Source: Notamacropus eugenii
Taxonomy: Eukaryota; Chordata; Mammalia; Diprotodontia; Macropodidae
Assembly: GCF_028372415.1 (NCBI RefSeq)
Contig: NC_092875.1
Location: 52,204,771-52,268,770 of the forward strand
Reading direction: 5' to 3'
DNA length: 64,000 nucleotides
Part shown: positions 11,611-24,430 of the stretch, piece after piece
How the letters are laid out: each line of letters begins with the position of its first letter
Numbering within the stretch: position 1 is the stretch's first letter
The notes under the pieces: generated by a model
Database searches by the model: none
What the model was told of the DNA's origin: nothing
What the model saw: the letters and a program-made list of their open reading frames with translations, nothing else
Translations under genes and position numbers: made by a program

Positions 11611-11676
11611 CAGGGGTGGGGAACCTGCAGCCTTGAAGCCACATGTGGCCTGGAGGCCACAGGTTCCCCACCTTTG
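11611..11676. mobile_element. 66-bp hAT-end palindrome
   Basis: CAGGGGTGGGGAACCTGCAG...GCCACAGGTTCCCCACCTTT is a near-perfect inverted repeat centred on ACATGT, related to the MITE at 4147. It looks like two termini joined after internal deletion. Confidence 0.75.
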
Positions 11677-11680
11677 GGCC

Positions 11681-11830
11681 CTTAAGAAAGTAATATTAAT
11701 ATTATACTTAATTAACTAATATTATACTTAATTAATTACACTAATTATACTTAAGAAAGTAATATTAATATCAATTATTATTATTTAAATATATTAATTT
11801 TAATATTGAGCCATTACTTATATTAATAAT
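11681..11830 (+). repeat. AT-rich local duplication
   Basis: CTTAAGAAAGTAATATTAAT recurs 69 bp apart (11681 and 11750) within AT-only-like sequence. Confidence 0.75.
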
Positions 11831-12007
11831 GAATGTAAAGTGTGTGTGCTGGAATATCCATTTTCAGAAAATTTGTTTTTAAATATTAACCAGTCAATTG
11901 TTAATATTTACCCTGATATAGCCCTTATTTGTTCCAATGATGAAGGCCATGCTCACCAGGTCAGATGAAAATCTGTCACAAAGGACAGATGGGGAAAAAC
12001 ACATACG

Positions 12008-12011
12008 GACA

Positions 12012-12052
<41 letters not shown>
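12008..12052 (+). repeat. (CA)n microsatellite
   Basis: About 21 CA units with one TA interruption. Confidence 0.95.
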
Positions 12053-12055
<3 letters not shown>

Positions 12056-12539
12056 AAAATAATTTTTGCCCCAGGAAAGCAGAGAGCAGGGGGCAGCTAG
12101 CTCTCCTCTCTCCAGATATCATCAACTCTGCCTTGTCCTTTATGCAGATGGTGGGACATTGATCTCCACCAATAAGGAGAGAATTTCATACCAATGGACT
12201 AGGGTTATAGACACATTTCTCTGATGATCCCATGTCCTCAAAGCCCCTGTCTCCTCTGTAAATCTTTGTTTATAGAGTATTGTAGGTCTCCCTTGCACCT
12301 CTCCATTGTCCTCTGAGGGAACCTCAATATCTATTCTTTGGAGACTATAGTGTTGAATATATTGCTAAATGTGTGGGCCTTTGTTTCAGGAAGATGGCCT
12401 TGTAGGCCCCTTCTAGCTCTTTATGGCTTCAAGATCCCCAAGAAGTGATTACTCATTCTTTACTTGAGTATCAGTAGTGAGGGGGAACTCGTTGTTTCTA
12501 GAGGCATTCTGATTATGAAGTGGAGCCAAAAACCAGCCT

Positions 12540-13060
12540 CTTTGAAACTTATATCCACTGTTTGTTTTTCTGCAGTCTGGGCCAACCAAAACAAATCTAA
12601 TCTCTCTTTTATATGACAGTCTTTCAAATTATTGAAGACATCTCTCAAGGCCCACCTACCTAGTCATCTTTTATTCTTCAGGCTAAATAAATATTTCCAA
12701 TTCTTTCAACTTACGTTCTTTGAAGCCCTTTGCTGGACCAGTTGCCTTTTATCTTATCAATGTCCTTTTTAAATCATAATGCCCGGAACTGAACACAGAA
12801 TTCCAGATGTGGTATAACCAGGGCAGAATACAGTGAGATTATTACTTCTGTCTTTCTGGACACTCACATCTTGAAGTGTAGCCAAAAATTGCATGATTTT
12901 TTTTTTAGTTGTCATATTGTGTGTATTGTTGATGCTTACAGAACACTAAAACTCCTTTATCTTTGTCAGTCAAACTGGTGTCCAGTCATACCTTGCCTAT
13001 CTTATTATCTTTGTAAAGTTGGATTTTTTTAATCCAAGGATAGAACTTCACATTTCTCAA
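12540..13060 (-). mobile_element. L3/CR1 LINE relic
   Basis: Reverse L3 landmarks: CGGAACTGAACACAGAATTC, CCAGATGTGGTATAACCAGG, ATAGAACTTCACATTTCTC. Confidence 0.75.
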
Positions 13061-13165
13061 ATTCAACAAGCATTTGTCAGGTACCTAGTATGTGCCAGGA
13101 ACTAGGGAAAGAAATGGGGAAAATACAAAGGGAAAAACATCTCTGCCATCCACAGATAAGTATAT
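13058..13165 (-). mobile_element. L2 LINE 3' relic
   Basis: CAACAAGCATTTGTCAGGTA, CCTAGTATGTGCCAGGAACT: reverse of the L2 3' end. Confidence 0.65.
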
Positions 13166-13574
13166 CCATAGTAATGAGGAGGAGGAAGAGAAGGAAAAGG
13201 AGGAGAAGGAGGAGGATGAGGAGAAGAGAATGACTAGAGGGAACCAGGAGAGCCATAGGAACTGAATCTGTCCTGCTATTCCTCAACTGATGTGTTCCCC
13301 TTAGTTTCCAGATCTTTGTTACCGCAAAAAGCACTGATATATTTTTGCACTTATATAAAATATTCCATTCCTGCTTATGCTTCTTAATCTCTTCAGACTT
13401 TGACACAATGATTGCCTCTTTCCATGGAACTTTGCCATGCCAACTCTCATGTTCCATTTTCTTCCAGGGTCTCCATTTTGAGGACACAATGGGTCCAGGT
13501 GGCCACGCTTGATTCCCCTCCCAGCTGGGCTCTATACTCTCCAGACTTCATCAACTCTCTCCTTACCTTTTCAA

Positions 13575-13725
13575 TTCCCTTTTAAGTGTTGTCTTCCCTC
13601 ATTATAACACATGATCTTTGAGAGCAGAAAGAAAACAAAAACATTCTTTTTGTTGCATTTGTATCCCCAGTACTTAGCAGAGTGCCTGATGCTGTAAATG
13701 TATAATAAAAGCTTGTTTTCTATTG
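13575..13725 (+). mobile_element. L2 LINE 3' relic
   Basis: TTTGTATCCCCAGTACTTAG, CAGAGTGCCTGATGC, TATAATAAAAGCTTG: the L2 3' end in forward orientation. Confidence 0.6.
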
Positions 13726-13809
13726 CCTTCCTGATCATGCATCCTGATCTCTTTGGTTATAAGCTTGGTCATAGTATGGCTTGTTTGAGAGCATAGGATT
13801 TAAATCTGT

Positions 13810-14205
13810 GTCATATGAGATATGTTGAAGTACCTTGGAAAAGAGAACTTGACATCTGTCATCAAGTATCTGAAAGACTGACATGTGGAAAATGAATTAG
13901 ATTTGTTCTGCTTGGTCCCAGAGAACAAAACCAGGAGCAATAAATGGAAATCACAAAGAACTAAATTTAGCTTGTAGGTGAGGTCAAAACTTCCTGACAA
14001 TGAGTGCTGCCCAAATGGGGATGGAATAGGCCACTTTGGGAGGCAGTCAGTGGGCTGCTCTTCACTATGGGGTTTTCAAGTAAAGGCAAGATGTCCACTT
14101 GGTGAACATGGGGTAAACAGCATCCTTGACCAAGTCCAGGCTGGGTTGGATGACTTCTGAGATCTTCTTCTACTTTGAAATTCTGGGATTCTATAATGGT
14201 TGATG
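13810..14205 (+). mobile_element. L3/CR1 LINE relic
   Basis: TTTGTTCTGCTTGGTCCCAG, GGCTGGGTTGGATGACTTCT and TTGAAATTCTGGGATTCTAT are L3 3' landmarks. Confidence 0.7.
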
Positions 14206-14224
14206 AATGAATAAACAAATTTAA

Positions 14225-15690
14225 TTCTCCCTGATTGATTGTTGTCCTTTGTTCTCTAAGAGGACTAAAATGACATCACCATGGTAAAGTGAAGTTTCAA
14301 TGAGTATGACTGTGGCTGATCATATCAATATAAGCTCAGAATGCTCTACCACAGATTAGCACAGATAGTCCATGTGAACATTTGGGGTGGTTACTCCAAA
14401 TTTGCTCATCCTACATTTATGTTTACATGCTGTTTCGATTCTGCTTTGCTCATAGAGCACAGCACCCTTTCTGATGTGAACATGCCATGCTGCGTGGTCC
14501 TGTGCCAGTGTCTCCCATGTTGCACAATCAAATCGAAAGTTCTTGAGAGAGACCTTGAGAGTGTCCTTGTATCACTTCTTCTGACCACCTTGTGATTGCC
14601 TGCCCCATGCAAATTCTCCATAAAATAGTCTTTTTGGTAAACATATATTTTGCATTCGAACAACGTGGTCAGTCCATCGGAGTTGCGTTCTCTGAAGCAT
14701 AGTTTCAATGCTGGGCAGTTTAGTTCAAGCAAGGACCTTGGTGTCTGGTACCTTATCCTGCCAGGTGATCTTCAAAATCTTCCTAAGACAATTCAAATGG
14801 AAGTGATTCAGTTTCCTGGCATGGCACTGGTAGACTGTCCATGTTTCACAAGCATACAACAATAAGGTCAGCACAACGGCTCTGTAAACCTTCAGTTTGA
14901 TAGTCAGTCTAATACCTCTTCTTTCCCAAACTTTTCTTTGGAGTATCCCAAACACTGAGCTAGCTCTGGAGAAATATGTGTTAACCTCATTGTCAATGAG
15001 TACAATGTGTACATTGTAAATGAAAGTACACTTCCAACGTTAAGTGAACTTATTCACAGCATTCGAAATTTCTCCATTTGTTGTAACCAATGATTCCATG
15101 TATGGATGGTGTGGTGGTGACTGATGAAGCACCTGTGTTTTCTTGGTGTTAATTATTAGGCCAAAATTACCACAGACGGCAGAGAATTGATCTATAATTT
15201 GTTGCCTCTCAGCTTCAGAGGCTGCACTGAGTGCACAATCATCTGCAAACAGAAAATCCTGCACCAACACTCCCTCCACTTTGGTCTTGGCTTGTAGCCT
15301 TTTCAAATTGAAGAACTTACCATCAGTATGGTAGTTGACCTTGATGTCGTATTCATCTTCATTGAAAGCATTTGTCAACATGGCTGAAAACATCACGCTA
15401 AAAAGCATGGGAGCAAGCACACAGTTCCGTTTCACTCCATTGGTGACTGGGAAGGCATGAGAGCTTTGTCCATTATCCAGAACCCGGCAAACATGCCATC
15501 ATGAAATTGACATACAATACTGATGAACTTCTCCGGGCAACCAAATTTTGACATAATTTTCCATAAGCCCTCATGACTAACAGCGTCAAAGGCCTTGGTC
15601 AGATCTACAAATGTTGTGTGCACACTTCTGTTCTGCTCCTGGAACTTCTCCTGGAGTTGTTGGGCAGCAAACACCATATCTCCCTAAAGA
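14225..15690 (-). mobile_element. Second-lineage RTE LINE, 3' part
   Basis: Minus-strand pieces read TTFVDLTKAFDAVSHEGLWK, LQAKTKVEGVLVQDFLFADD (RT catalytic FADD), LKVYRAVVLTLLLYACETWT and ARKLNHFHLNCLRKILKITW. The RT is of RTE type but distinct from the BovB-like copies. The frame is broken. The 3' end carries GATGTCATTTTAGTCCTCTT. Confidence 0.8.
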
Positions 15691-16530
15691 AGGGAAGAAA
15701 GCTTGTCTTCTCAAGCTTCACCAGTAGGTGACGCACTCTGACACCGAAAGGTATGTTTCCCAACTCCCAGCTCCAGGTGGACGGTTAAATATTTAAATTC
15801 TCTGTTGCCTAATCAGACCTCTCCTAAACTGTACACTGGCAGCCTGGATGAAAGGAAGGAGTTAGGGGATAAAGAAGTAGTTGTGATTATAGTAGAGTTT
15901 TAGGTTCTAGTCCTAGTTCTGGCATTTACTGCCTATATGAACTTTGGGTAATGAGTGTGGGTGCTAGGTGCTGGAGGTTCAAGGAATAAAATGAAGCATC
16001 CCCTACTCTTGAGGAGTTTATATGCTATCAAGAGAAGCAACATGTTCACATTTAAGTAGAGATAAGGTTTGTGGGAGGTATTTTTCCCCCAGGGAGAGAT
16101 ATGAGCATCTGGGGGGTCAGGGATTAAGAAAAACCTCATTTATAGTACCTAGTACAGTCGGCATTTAATATTTGTTGGTTGGTTGGTTGATGCAGGAGTT
16201 GGAGCCTAAACAGAACTTTGAGAAGTAGAGATTCTTAGAGGAAGAGGTAGGGAAGGAGTTGGAATGTACTAGTCATGGGAGAAAATTTCCTTGCAAAAGC
16301 ATTGAGATTATGAGGAATAGGAAGAGGACAGTTTAGCTGAACCACAGAGCAAATGAAAGGGAGTAACTAATGTAGAACAAGCTTAGAAAGGTTGGAGCCA
16401 AGTTGTGAAGAACTTTAAGGACCGAAAACAAGAATTTGCATCTGATTCTAGAAGTCACTTACAAACTGAAATTTACCTTCTTTCCCTCTCACCCCTCCTC
16501 TCCCCTATTGAGAAAATGAGAAGACCAAAA
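15691..16530. other. Intergenic, partly L2-like
   Basis: About 15955-16150 resembles reverse L2 (CTCTTGAGGAGTTTATATGC); the rest is unassigned. Confidence 0.4.
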
Positions 16531-16539
16531 CAAATCTGA

Positions 16540-16738
16540 CCTCAGACACTTCATAGCTGTGTGATCTTGGATAAGTCACTTAACTGATGTCTGCCTCTGT
16601 TTCCTCATCTGTAAAGTGGAAATAATAATAACATCTACCTCCCAGGCTTGTTGTGAGAAGCAAATGAGGTAATACTTCGAATATGCTTTGTAAACCTTAA
16701 AGAGCTATAGATATTCTAGCTATTGTTATTATTTACAG
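16540..16738 (+). mobile_element. MIR-like SINE
   Basis: GACCTCAGACACTTCATAGC, TCCTCATCTGTAAAGTGGAA, GCTTTGTAAACCTTAAAG: the marsupial MIR-like layout seen repeatedly in this window. Confidence 0.75.
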
Positions 16739-17351
16739 TCAAGCAAAGAAAATTCCCACATTAGTCATGTCCAAATGAAAAATATGCGTCAGTCAGTGCT
16801 CTGAATCCTTGATTGCTATGGCACCGATACGTAAATTAATTTAGGTGGTATTATAGTTTTTATGATGTTGGCTTGGCCTACCCATGAACAATTAATATTT
16901 TTACAGCTGTTTAGATCTGTCTTTATTTACGTAAAGAGTACTTTATAAATGTGTTCATATTTTATTGAAATGTATGAAGCAAAAGGGTGACGTGGTCAGA
17001 ATATTGCGCTTTCGGAATATTGTTTTGGCAGCTGCATAGAAATTAGATTTCAGAGGAGAGAGAGAGGGTGGAGAGAACAGCTGAGACTCTCTAGATCTCA
17101 GTTTTCCTCTATGTCAAAGAAAGGGGTTGTACTCCATAAACTGTAAGATACCTTTCACCCCTGACATTTCTATTGTTGTTAACAGAAACAGGGAGAAACA
17201 GGACCAGTCTATTTAGAGACTGGAAGAGGTAGTGAAACATTTTATGGTTGATAAAAATTTGCTACAGACCATCAAAAAATCACAGTCTTTCTGGGTCTGA
17301 AAGAAAATATTGCTGCCTGGCTTTATCAGTCCTTCTATTTGAATTTCTGTA

Positions 17352-17545
17352 GGCAGGAGGTCTTAATCTGTGGTCTGTGAAGCTGTTTTGTTTTTTTTAA
17401 AATATTTTTCAAAAACCGCATTTCAAAAAATTGGTTTCTTTTGTAATTCTTTGAATTTTATTTTATGCCTAAAAAAAAATTATTATGAAAAGGAATTCTT
17501 AGTCTTTACTAGGTTGCCTAAGGGATCCATAACACAAATGGTTAA
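17352..17545. mobile_element. hAT-like non-autonomous DNA element
   Basis: GTCTTAATCTGTGGTCTGTG at the left, AATTGGTTTCTTTTGTAATT inside and GGGATCCATAACACAAATGG at the right fit a known mammalian inverted-end element. Recognised from memory; not checked. Confidence 0.45.
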
Positions 17546-18214
17546 TAACTTTTGTTGTAGAGCCTCCCTGGAATAAAAGCTCTTTTTTTTAAACCTTTCA
17601 GATACAAGTCCAAGTTTAATAGTACATCGTAAAAGTGTTAGAAGTTCCTTAATTCATGTCACCCACAGATTTACAGAATAGGAAAACTCTCTACCATTAC
17701 TAAGCATGACAAAGCAGGGCATGCTGGGGTCTCCTGTATGTAGGACATGTTGGGAGGATGGAAGTATGGGACATTTTATTTACACACCACCTACACCAAC
17801 TCTATTGAATCTCACTTTCCCAGATCCCCAGTTGTTTCTATATCATTATTTTGATACCATTCCCTCTTAGCTGTCCATTTACATCGGCTCCATCTCCCCT
17901 TAATGCTTGCTCAGATCCCCATCATTGAGGTAACTGAATTCCATTGTATATTTGGGAATGAATGAGGTCATCTCTCAGAAGGTCAGGTCATCACCATAAC
18001 AGATATTTATTTATCTGTTTTAAGGGTTTACAGCTAAGAGGGATTTTAGAGGTCATATTTTACAGGTGAGGAAATTGAGGCCAACAAAGGAAAAGAGACC
18101 TGTTCAAGATTACACAGTTAGTCAGTTAGTCTCTAAATTCAAGGTTTTATCACTGCTTGGTGATCTTGGCAGCTCAGCTTAGGGTAGAGGTAGGATGGTG
18201 AAACAGGAAAGTCA

Positions 18215-18345
18215 AGTCACAGCAAAAAGCATTTATTAAGCACTTACTATAAATGAGGCATCGTGCAAAGTATTGAGTACACAAATACAAGCAGAAAGAT
18301 AGTTCCTGACCTCAAGGAGTTAACATTCTAAGGTGGGGGAGGGGA
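18215..18345 (-). mobile_element. L2 LINE 3' relic
   Basis: AAGCATTTATTAAGCACTTA and CTCAAGGAGTTAACATTCT. Confidence 0.65.
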
Positions 18346-18589
18346 AGAAGGGGACACATGAGAGGGAGCTGAAAAGCAAGGAGAAGGTACCCAAGAAGGG
18401 AAGGATAGAGAAAGACATGGCTTGCCTGGGTGCTTTCCCTAAAATAGAAGTTCTGGGAGGAATGAGACAATCAGAGGAATAGGACACAGAGGTGAAGTGT
18501 ATTCCCAGGGGGAGCAGGATTTTGTGGCAGACAGACCCCAAAGAGAAGAGCCTGGAGAGGAATGAGAGACTGGATAAGAATGCAGGGCT

Positions 18590-18730
18590 CAGTCAGGAAG
18601 ATCTGAGTTAAAATCAAATCTCAGATACTTACTAGCTATGTGACCCTGAGTAAGTAATTTAGCCTCTCTCAGCCTCAGTTCCTCCATTTGTAAAATGGTG
18701 ATAATGAAATAGTTTCTTCAAAATGGGATT
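18590..18730 (+). mobile_element. MIR-type SINE
   Basis: ACTAGCTATGTGACCCTGAG, CTCAGTTCCTCCATTTGTAA. Confidence 0.7.
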
Positions 18731-18829
18731 GAACATGGAAAAGGGGAGGAGGGATAAAGAATAAGAATTTATATAGTTCCTACTATGTGAAAGGGAATGT
18801 ACAGGTGTTCACAGGAGAGGATAGTACCT

Positions 18830-21535
18830 CTGGTGTGACAGCTGCCAAGTCCTTTTCCAGGGCTGTTTTCCATTTTTGGTGTCCATCCGCCACCCAACTC
18901 TTGCCTAGCTCCAAGAAGTTGTAGCATGGGCAGTGGACACACCCCAGGAAGCCACTTTGGCAGACTGGCTATATCAGGTTGAGGGTAACTTGACAGGTCT
19001 CAAACCTGTCAGTGAGGTAGGGGGTTGTCTACCCCAAGCATGTGAAGACTTTCCCCAGCAGAATGGCAGATGTGAACAATTTGCTCCAATGGGCCATGAA
19101 GGCAGTGGAAGCAGGTGCTGTGAAGTGCTTAGAGCTTGGTTAGACATTGAAGATACCAAGGTCATCTGCTGCATCATGAGTCATTGCCAGCTGTATTGAT
19201 TTTTCTCTTGCCATTGAACTCTGATGACTTCCTGCAACTTTTTCTCACTTAAATCCAATTTATGCCCTAGTCACAAGACATCACCCATAACGTGTTACCA
19301 TTTTTACTTACCTTGAAGTCCTGTGGCAACGGGCAAGTGATTTAAGCAGCAGGTATGGATGCACTGGGAGCTGTAGTCACAACTTGGCACATAGGCCACC
19401 CAGGCCATTAGTGTCACCTCACTGGACTGAAGCAAAAGTGGCATTCAACAGCCACCTGGGCGTCTGAGCAGCCTTTTTTAAGGACCAAAATTGCTTCACC
19501 TAACCTTGGCCTGATATCACAGTAGGTAGGGATCCTACCCTGTAGTTGAAACAACAACAAAAAGTTGTTTTGCAAAGAAGACTCCACTCACCATCGGTAC
19601 ATGGAATATGCACATGCTTGTGGACAGTATGAAATTCAATGTACCTGAAAGACAAACAGCTCTGGTTGAGAGAGAACTCAGCAGATTTCCCATCTAAATG
19701 GCACCCCTGGGTAAACAAGGCAAGCAAATGATGCCCAGTTTATCAAAGCTGGAGCTGGATTCACTTTTCTCTAGAGTGGTCCCCGTGATAAGGAGCTCTA
19801 TGAAACTGGTGTAGGTTCTGCAGTCAGATCTAATGTAGTCAACAAGCTTGTATGCCTCTCAAATGACAGACTCATGACGATGCATTTGCTATTTTCAGGA
19901 AAGCACTGTGTCATCATCATCAGTGCATATGCTCCCATCATGATGAAACTGATGAGGTCAAAAAAAATTTCATGAAGATATGGAGACCCTCATCCTCAAT
20001 GGGCCAAAAAAGCACAAGCTTGTAATTCTGGGTGATTTTAATGCCAGAGTAGGCACAGACTATTGGACATGGCAGGGAGTTCTTGGGAAGAATGCAGTTG
20101 GAAACAGCAACAGTCACTTACTACTACTGAAGTATTATGTGTCTCCTAACCTCACCACCAACCCTGTCTGCCTAAGTGCCATAAAATTTCAGGGATGCAC
20201 ATTCCCAGCAAACATTTGCATTTAATAGACTAGGTCATTGTAAGGAAAAGAGACAGACAGGATGTGAAAATGATGAAGGCAATGTGTGGCCACAAAAGCA
20301 ATGGCCCCCAAGGCAAGATAACTGCTAGAAGACTTAATGTCAACAGATTAGAGTGCTCCTCTGTGCATGAACAGTTGGTTGATGTTCTTAGCACTTTCTG
20401 AGTCACCAGGGGAGTGAAGCAGGGCTGTATGCTTGCTCCCATGCTTTTTAGTATGATGTTTTTATGGATGTTTGGCAACATCCACGCCTTCCATGAGGAC
20501 AAAAACAGCATCAAGGTCAGCTGCTACAGTGATAGTAAATTATTTAACTTGCAAAGGCTACAAGCCAAGACCAAAGTGGAAGGAGAGTTGGTGCTTGAAT
20601 TTTTGTTCACAGATGATTATGTACTTAATGCAGCATCTGAGTCTGAGACACAACAAAGTGAGGACTGGTTCTCAGCTGCTTGTGCTACTTTTGGCCTGAC
20701 AATGAATACCAAGAAAAGAGAGGTTCTCCACCAGCCAACACCACATGGAATCATCAGTAACAACAAATGGTGTAATTTTGAATGTTATGAATAAGTTCAC
20801 TTACCTTGACAGTATACTTTACAGGGATATACACATAGGTGATGAGGTTGACACACTCATTGCCAGAACTAGTTTAGTGTTTGGGAGGCTCTGAAGGAAA
20901 ATGTGGGAGAGAAGAGGTATTAGACTGACTACGAAACTGAAGGTCTACAGAGCTGTTGTGCTGGCCTTATTGTATGCCCATGAAACCTGGACAGTCTACC
21001 AGCACCATGCCAGGAAACTGAATCACTTCCATTTGAAATGTCCTGGGGAGATTCTGAGGATCACCTGGCAAGATAGGGTACTGGACACTGAGGTCTTTTC
21101 TCAAGCTGAGCTGCCAAGCATTCACACCCTACTGCAGAGAGCACAACTCTGATGGGCTGGCCACATTGTTGGAATGCCAAACATACATTTATCTAAAAAA
21201 CTATTTTATGGAGAACTTGTGCAAGGCAGGCACTCACATGGAGGTCAGAAGAAATATGAGGACACTCTCAAGTTCCCTCTGTACTTTGAAATTATGTGAC
21301 ATGGGAGACTGGCATAGCATGCCCTTATCAAAGAAGGTGCTGTGCTCTGCGAGGGAAGCAGAATTACAGTAGCTCAAAGGAAACGTGAGATGCACAAATT
21401 TAGAGACAGCGTCACTCCAAATGTTCAAATGGACTGTTGTGTCCCACTGTGGTAGAGCTCATATTGGTCTGATCAGCCACAGTTGGACACAGTGATGTCA
21501 TTTTTGTCTTCTTTGAGCACAAAAGACAACCACCT
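18830..21535 (+). mobile_element. Second-lineage RTE LINE, near full span but broken
   Basis: 5' leader from about 18830, endonuclease start TIGTWNMHM near 19593, endonuclease block KLVILGDFNARVGTD (about 20008), RT block LAPMLFSMMF and LQAKTKVEG, and C-terminus VYRAVVLALLY, ARKLNHFHLKC. The 3' end GATGTCATTTTTGTCTTCTT is at about 21494. The frame is interrupted, and the segment between endonuclease and RT is largely missing. Confidence 0.8.
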
Positions 21536-21549
21536 ATGTGAGAGACTTT

Positions 21550-21740
21550 GTGCTGTTTAATAAATATTATCTCATTTTATTCTCGTTATTATCCCCATTT
21601 TGTGGATGAGAACCGAGACAAACTGAGGTTAAGTGATCTGCCCAGGGTTTGAAAACTAGTGAGTATCTGATACAAATTTGAAATCAAGTCTTTGACTACA
21701 GCCTTAAGTGCTCTGTGCCCTATGGGGCCACCTAGCTTGT
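21550..21740 (-). mobile_element. MIR-type SINE
   Basis: ATTTTGTGGATGAGAACCGA, AAGTGATCTGCCCAGGGTTT. Confidence 0.65.
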
Positions 21741-21859
21741 ACACTTCACATGGTAAATGTCAGTTATTATTGTTAACCTAACTAAAGAGGAGATGGGCTT
21801 AAAAGAAAGAGGAAAGTGGGTGACTTGGGGGGTGGGGGCAGAGATGGTGGTCTCACAAA

Positions 21860-22015
21860 TAGGAGAAAGAGCCCTGGATTTGGAGTCAAAAGACCTGATC
21901 TAGACTGAGTTCTGTCACATACTGGCTGTGTGAATGCTGAGAAAATCACTTTCTAATCCTAGGACCCAGTTTGCTCATCTCTAAAGTGGAGACATTATAT
22001 TCAATCACCTTCCTG
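21860..22015 (+). mobile_element. MIR-type SINE
   Basis: CTGGATTTGGAGTCAAAAGA, ACATACTGGCTGTGTGAATG. Confidence 0.65.
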
Positions 22016-22019
22016 CTCA

Positions 22020-23560
22020 AAATCTTTGTTGTTCTTGTTCATCCATTCAGTCATGACCAATTCTTCATGGCCATAGCACACCAGGCCCTTCTCTCCTCCA
22101 CTCTCTCTCCAAGTCTGTCTAAGCTCATGTTGCTTCCATGATATTATCTATCCATCTCATCCTCAGCTGTCACCTTTTCCTTTTGCCTTCAATCTTTCCC
22201 AACATCAGGGTCTTTTCCAATGAGTCCCATCTTCTCATCATATGACCAAAGTATTGAGACTCTCAATTGAAGCCTCTGACCAAGTTGCTACTCCTTCCTC
22301 AGGTAAGGGTAGGGGCTTACACCTGGAAACCTATATTGCACAGCTTCCTACAGGGGTTGGTACTACACCTCCTCTGCTTAACTCTCAAAAGTCTCCTCCA
22401 GCACTAAAATTTGGCACTTAGTTTTTCTTATAGTGCAACTCTCATAGTCATATATTACTACTGGAAAAACCATAGCTTTGACTATACAGACTTTTGTTGG
22501 CAAGGTGATGCCTCTGCTTTTTAGTATGATGTCCAGATTTGCCATAATTTATTTCTGAAGAGTAAGAATCTTCTAATTAGATCTCTACCATTTTTGTCTT
22601 TTATCATGCCCATTTATCCATGAAACTTTGCTTTGATGTCTCCAGTTTTCAATATGATTTCTCTATTGACCATCTGGTGATGTTCATGTGTAGTTGCCTT
22701 TTGGATTGTTGAAAAAGAGTGTTTGCTACGATCCGTGGTTATCTTGACAAAACTCTTTTAGTCTCTGCCCTGCTTCATTTTGTACTCCAAGGCCAAACTT
22801 GACTGTTATTCCAATTATCTTTTGATTTCTTATGTTGGCATTCCAATGCCCTGTGATGATCCTTTTTGGGTGTTACTTCTAGATGATGTTGTAGGTCTTC
22901 ATAGAACTGATCACCTTTGGCCTCTTCAGCATCAGTGGAGCTTAGATTTGTATTACGTAATGTTGGATAATTTGCCTGGGATTTGCACAGATATCATTCG
23001 GTCATTTTTGAGATTCTACCCCAATACTGCTTTTCTTGCCTTTTTATTGACTATGAGGGCTACTGAATATCTTCTAAGTGATTCTTGCCCACAGTAGTAT
23101 ATGTAGCGATCATCCGAATTAAGTCTACTCAGCCCCATCTGTTTAAGTTCACTGACATCCAAGATGTTTAACCTTCCCTCTCCTGTTTGACCACATCCAG
23201 CTTACCTTGGTTCCTAGATCTTCATTCCACCTTCTTACGTAACACTGATCTTCTCAGTACTGGACTATCCTTTTGTCACCAGATGCATCCACAGTTGAGC
23301 TGCTTCATTAGGACTGGAGCTACTTAGAGTTGCTCTTCGCTCTTCTTCAGGAACATATTGACCACCTTTCAGCTTGAGGGACTCCTCTTCTGTTATCCTC
23401 TCTTCTATCATTTTAGCATTGCCCATCGGGTTTTCTTGGCAAAGACTTGAGTGGTTTGTCATTTTCTTCTCCTGTGGACCACCTTTTATCAGAACTCTCC
23501 ACTATGTCCATCTTGGATAACTTTGTGTGGCATAGCTCACACAGCTGGGGATCGGGTGGG
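22020..23560 (-). mobile_element. BovB-like RTE LINE, internally deleted
   Basis: Reverse landmarks: AACTCTCATAGTCATATATT, ACTGGAAAAACCATAGCTTT, TTGTTGGCAAGGTGATGCCT (RT end), then TGATTCTTGCCCACAGTAGT and AAACTTGACTGTTATTCCAA (endonuclease region), ending AGTGGTTTGTCATTTTCTTC. The middle of the RT is absent. It contains a 114-bp foreign insert at 22267-22380. Confidence 0.8.
22267..22380 (+). repeat. 114-bp copy of KANK3 intron 1 sequence
   Basis: 109 of 114 aligned bases match 25317-25430 without gaps. Flanked by direct repeats ACTCTCAA (22259-22266, 22381-22388). No terminal inverted repeats. Confidence 0.85.
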
Positions 23561-24430
23561 GACTCAAAATCCTACAAGTCTCGAATTAGGCAAGGGAAGG
23601 AAGATTCCTGAGGGTGCTAGGGCAGAACTGTACATAGGAGGAAACAAAAAAAAGTTTGTTAAATTTGGGGTCCAGACCCTAAGAGGAGAAATTAGTCACA
23701 AACCAGGCAAGCATTGGAATAGATAATAGAGTACAAGTCTAGGCTTTGGCGGGAGTTCTTGACTCCTATTTTAGTTTGAGCTCCAATATCTAATTCCTTG
23801 CATCTGGTTTGATGACCTAAAGGCTGAAGGTAATGGGGGAGCAGGATGGGTTCTGGAGGCCTTGTCCCACTCTGCCCCTCTGGGGCTTTGACCTTCCTAG
23901 GGTTGGTTGAGGGAGAGAGAACAGACAATATACTCAGAGAAAATGAATAGTCAAAGTATTAAAGGTGGCTAAGTGACCTGCAGGGCTGATGAGTGCCTAC
24001 GGAGGGTGGGGTTGAGGTGATTGCCTGAAACAAGTCAGAGGGGGAGGGAGTTATCTGTGGAAGGAAGGTCTAAAATTTCTGTCTGGGGCTGCTGACTTAG
24101 CTTTGAGCTGAGCTGGGCTGGGCTCTGAGCTCTGGAGACTCAGTTCTGGGATAGATTCTGGGCACTGCAGTAACCCCAAATGGCCAGGACTGAGCTCTGA
24201 CCTCCAAACTGGCCCTTAGTCTGAATGCTGGTGTCTGTTTTAGGGTAGGCTCCGGTCTTCAGTTTGGGTGTATTCAGGTTTCCAATCTGAGCTTTCTGGG
24301 ACTGGTTTTGGGCTTGACTGAGCTCTGGTTTGGTCTTGCCTCTGAGCTTTTGGCTCCACTTTGGACTTGGTTGGATTGTGGGTTAGTTGTGTCTCCCTGG
24401 TCACTGGGCTAGGTTCTAGGTTCTGAGTTC
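23561..24430. other. KANK3 upstream flank
   Basis: No gene. 24095-24440 is low-complexity with recurrent GAGCT, GGGCT and TCTGG motifs. Confidence 0.5.

Noticed and set aside
11681-11830. AT-rich segment as a replication origin or matrix-attachment site
   Set aside because: Composition alone is not evidence; only a local duplication is visible.
1-24000. ANGPTL4, the usual next gene beyond KANK3
   Set aside because: No exon-like match (fibrinogen-like domain or coiled coil) was found; it probably lies beyond the window edge.
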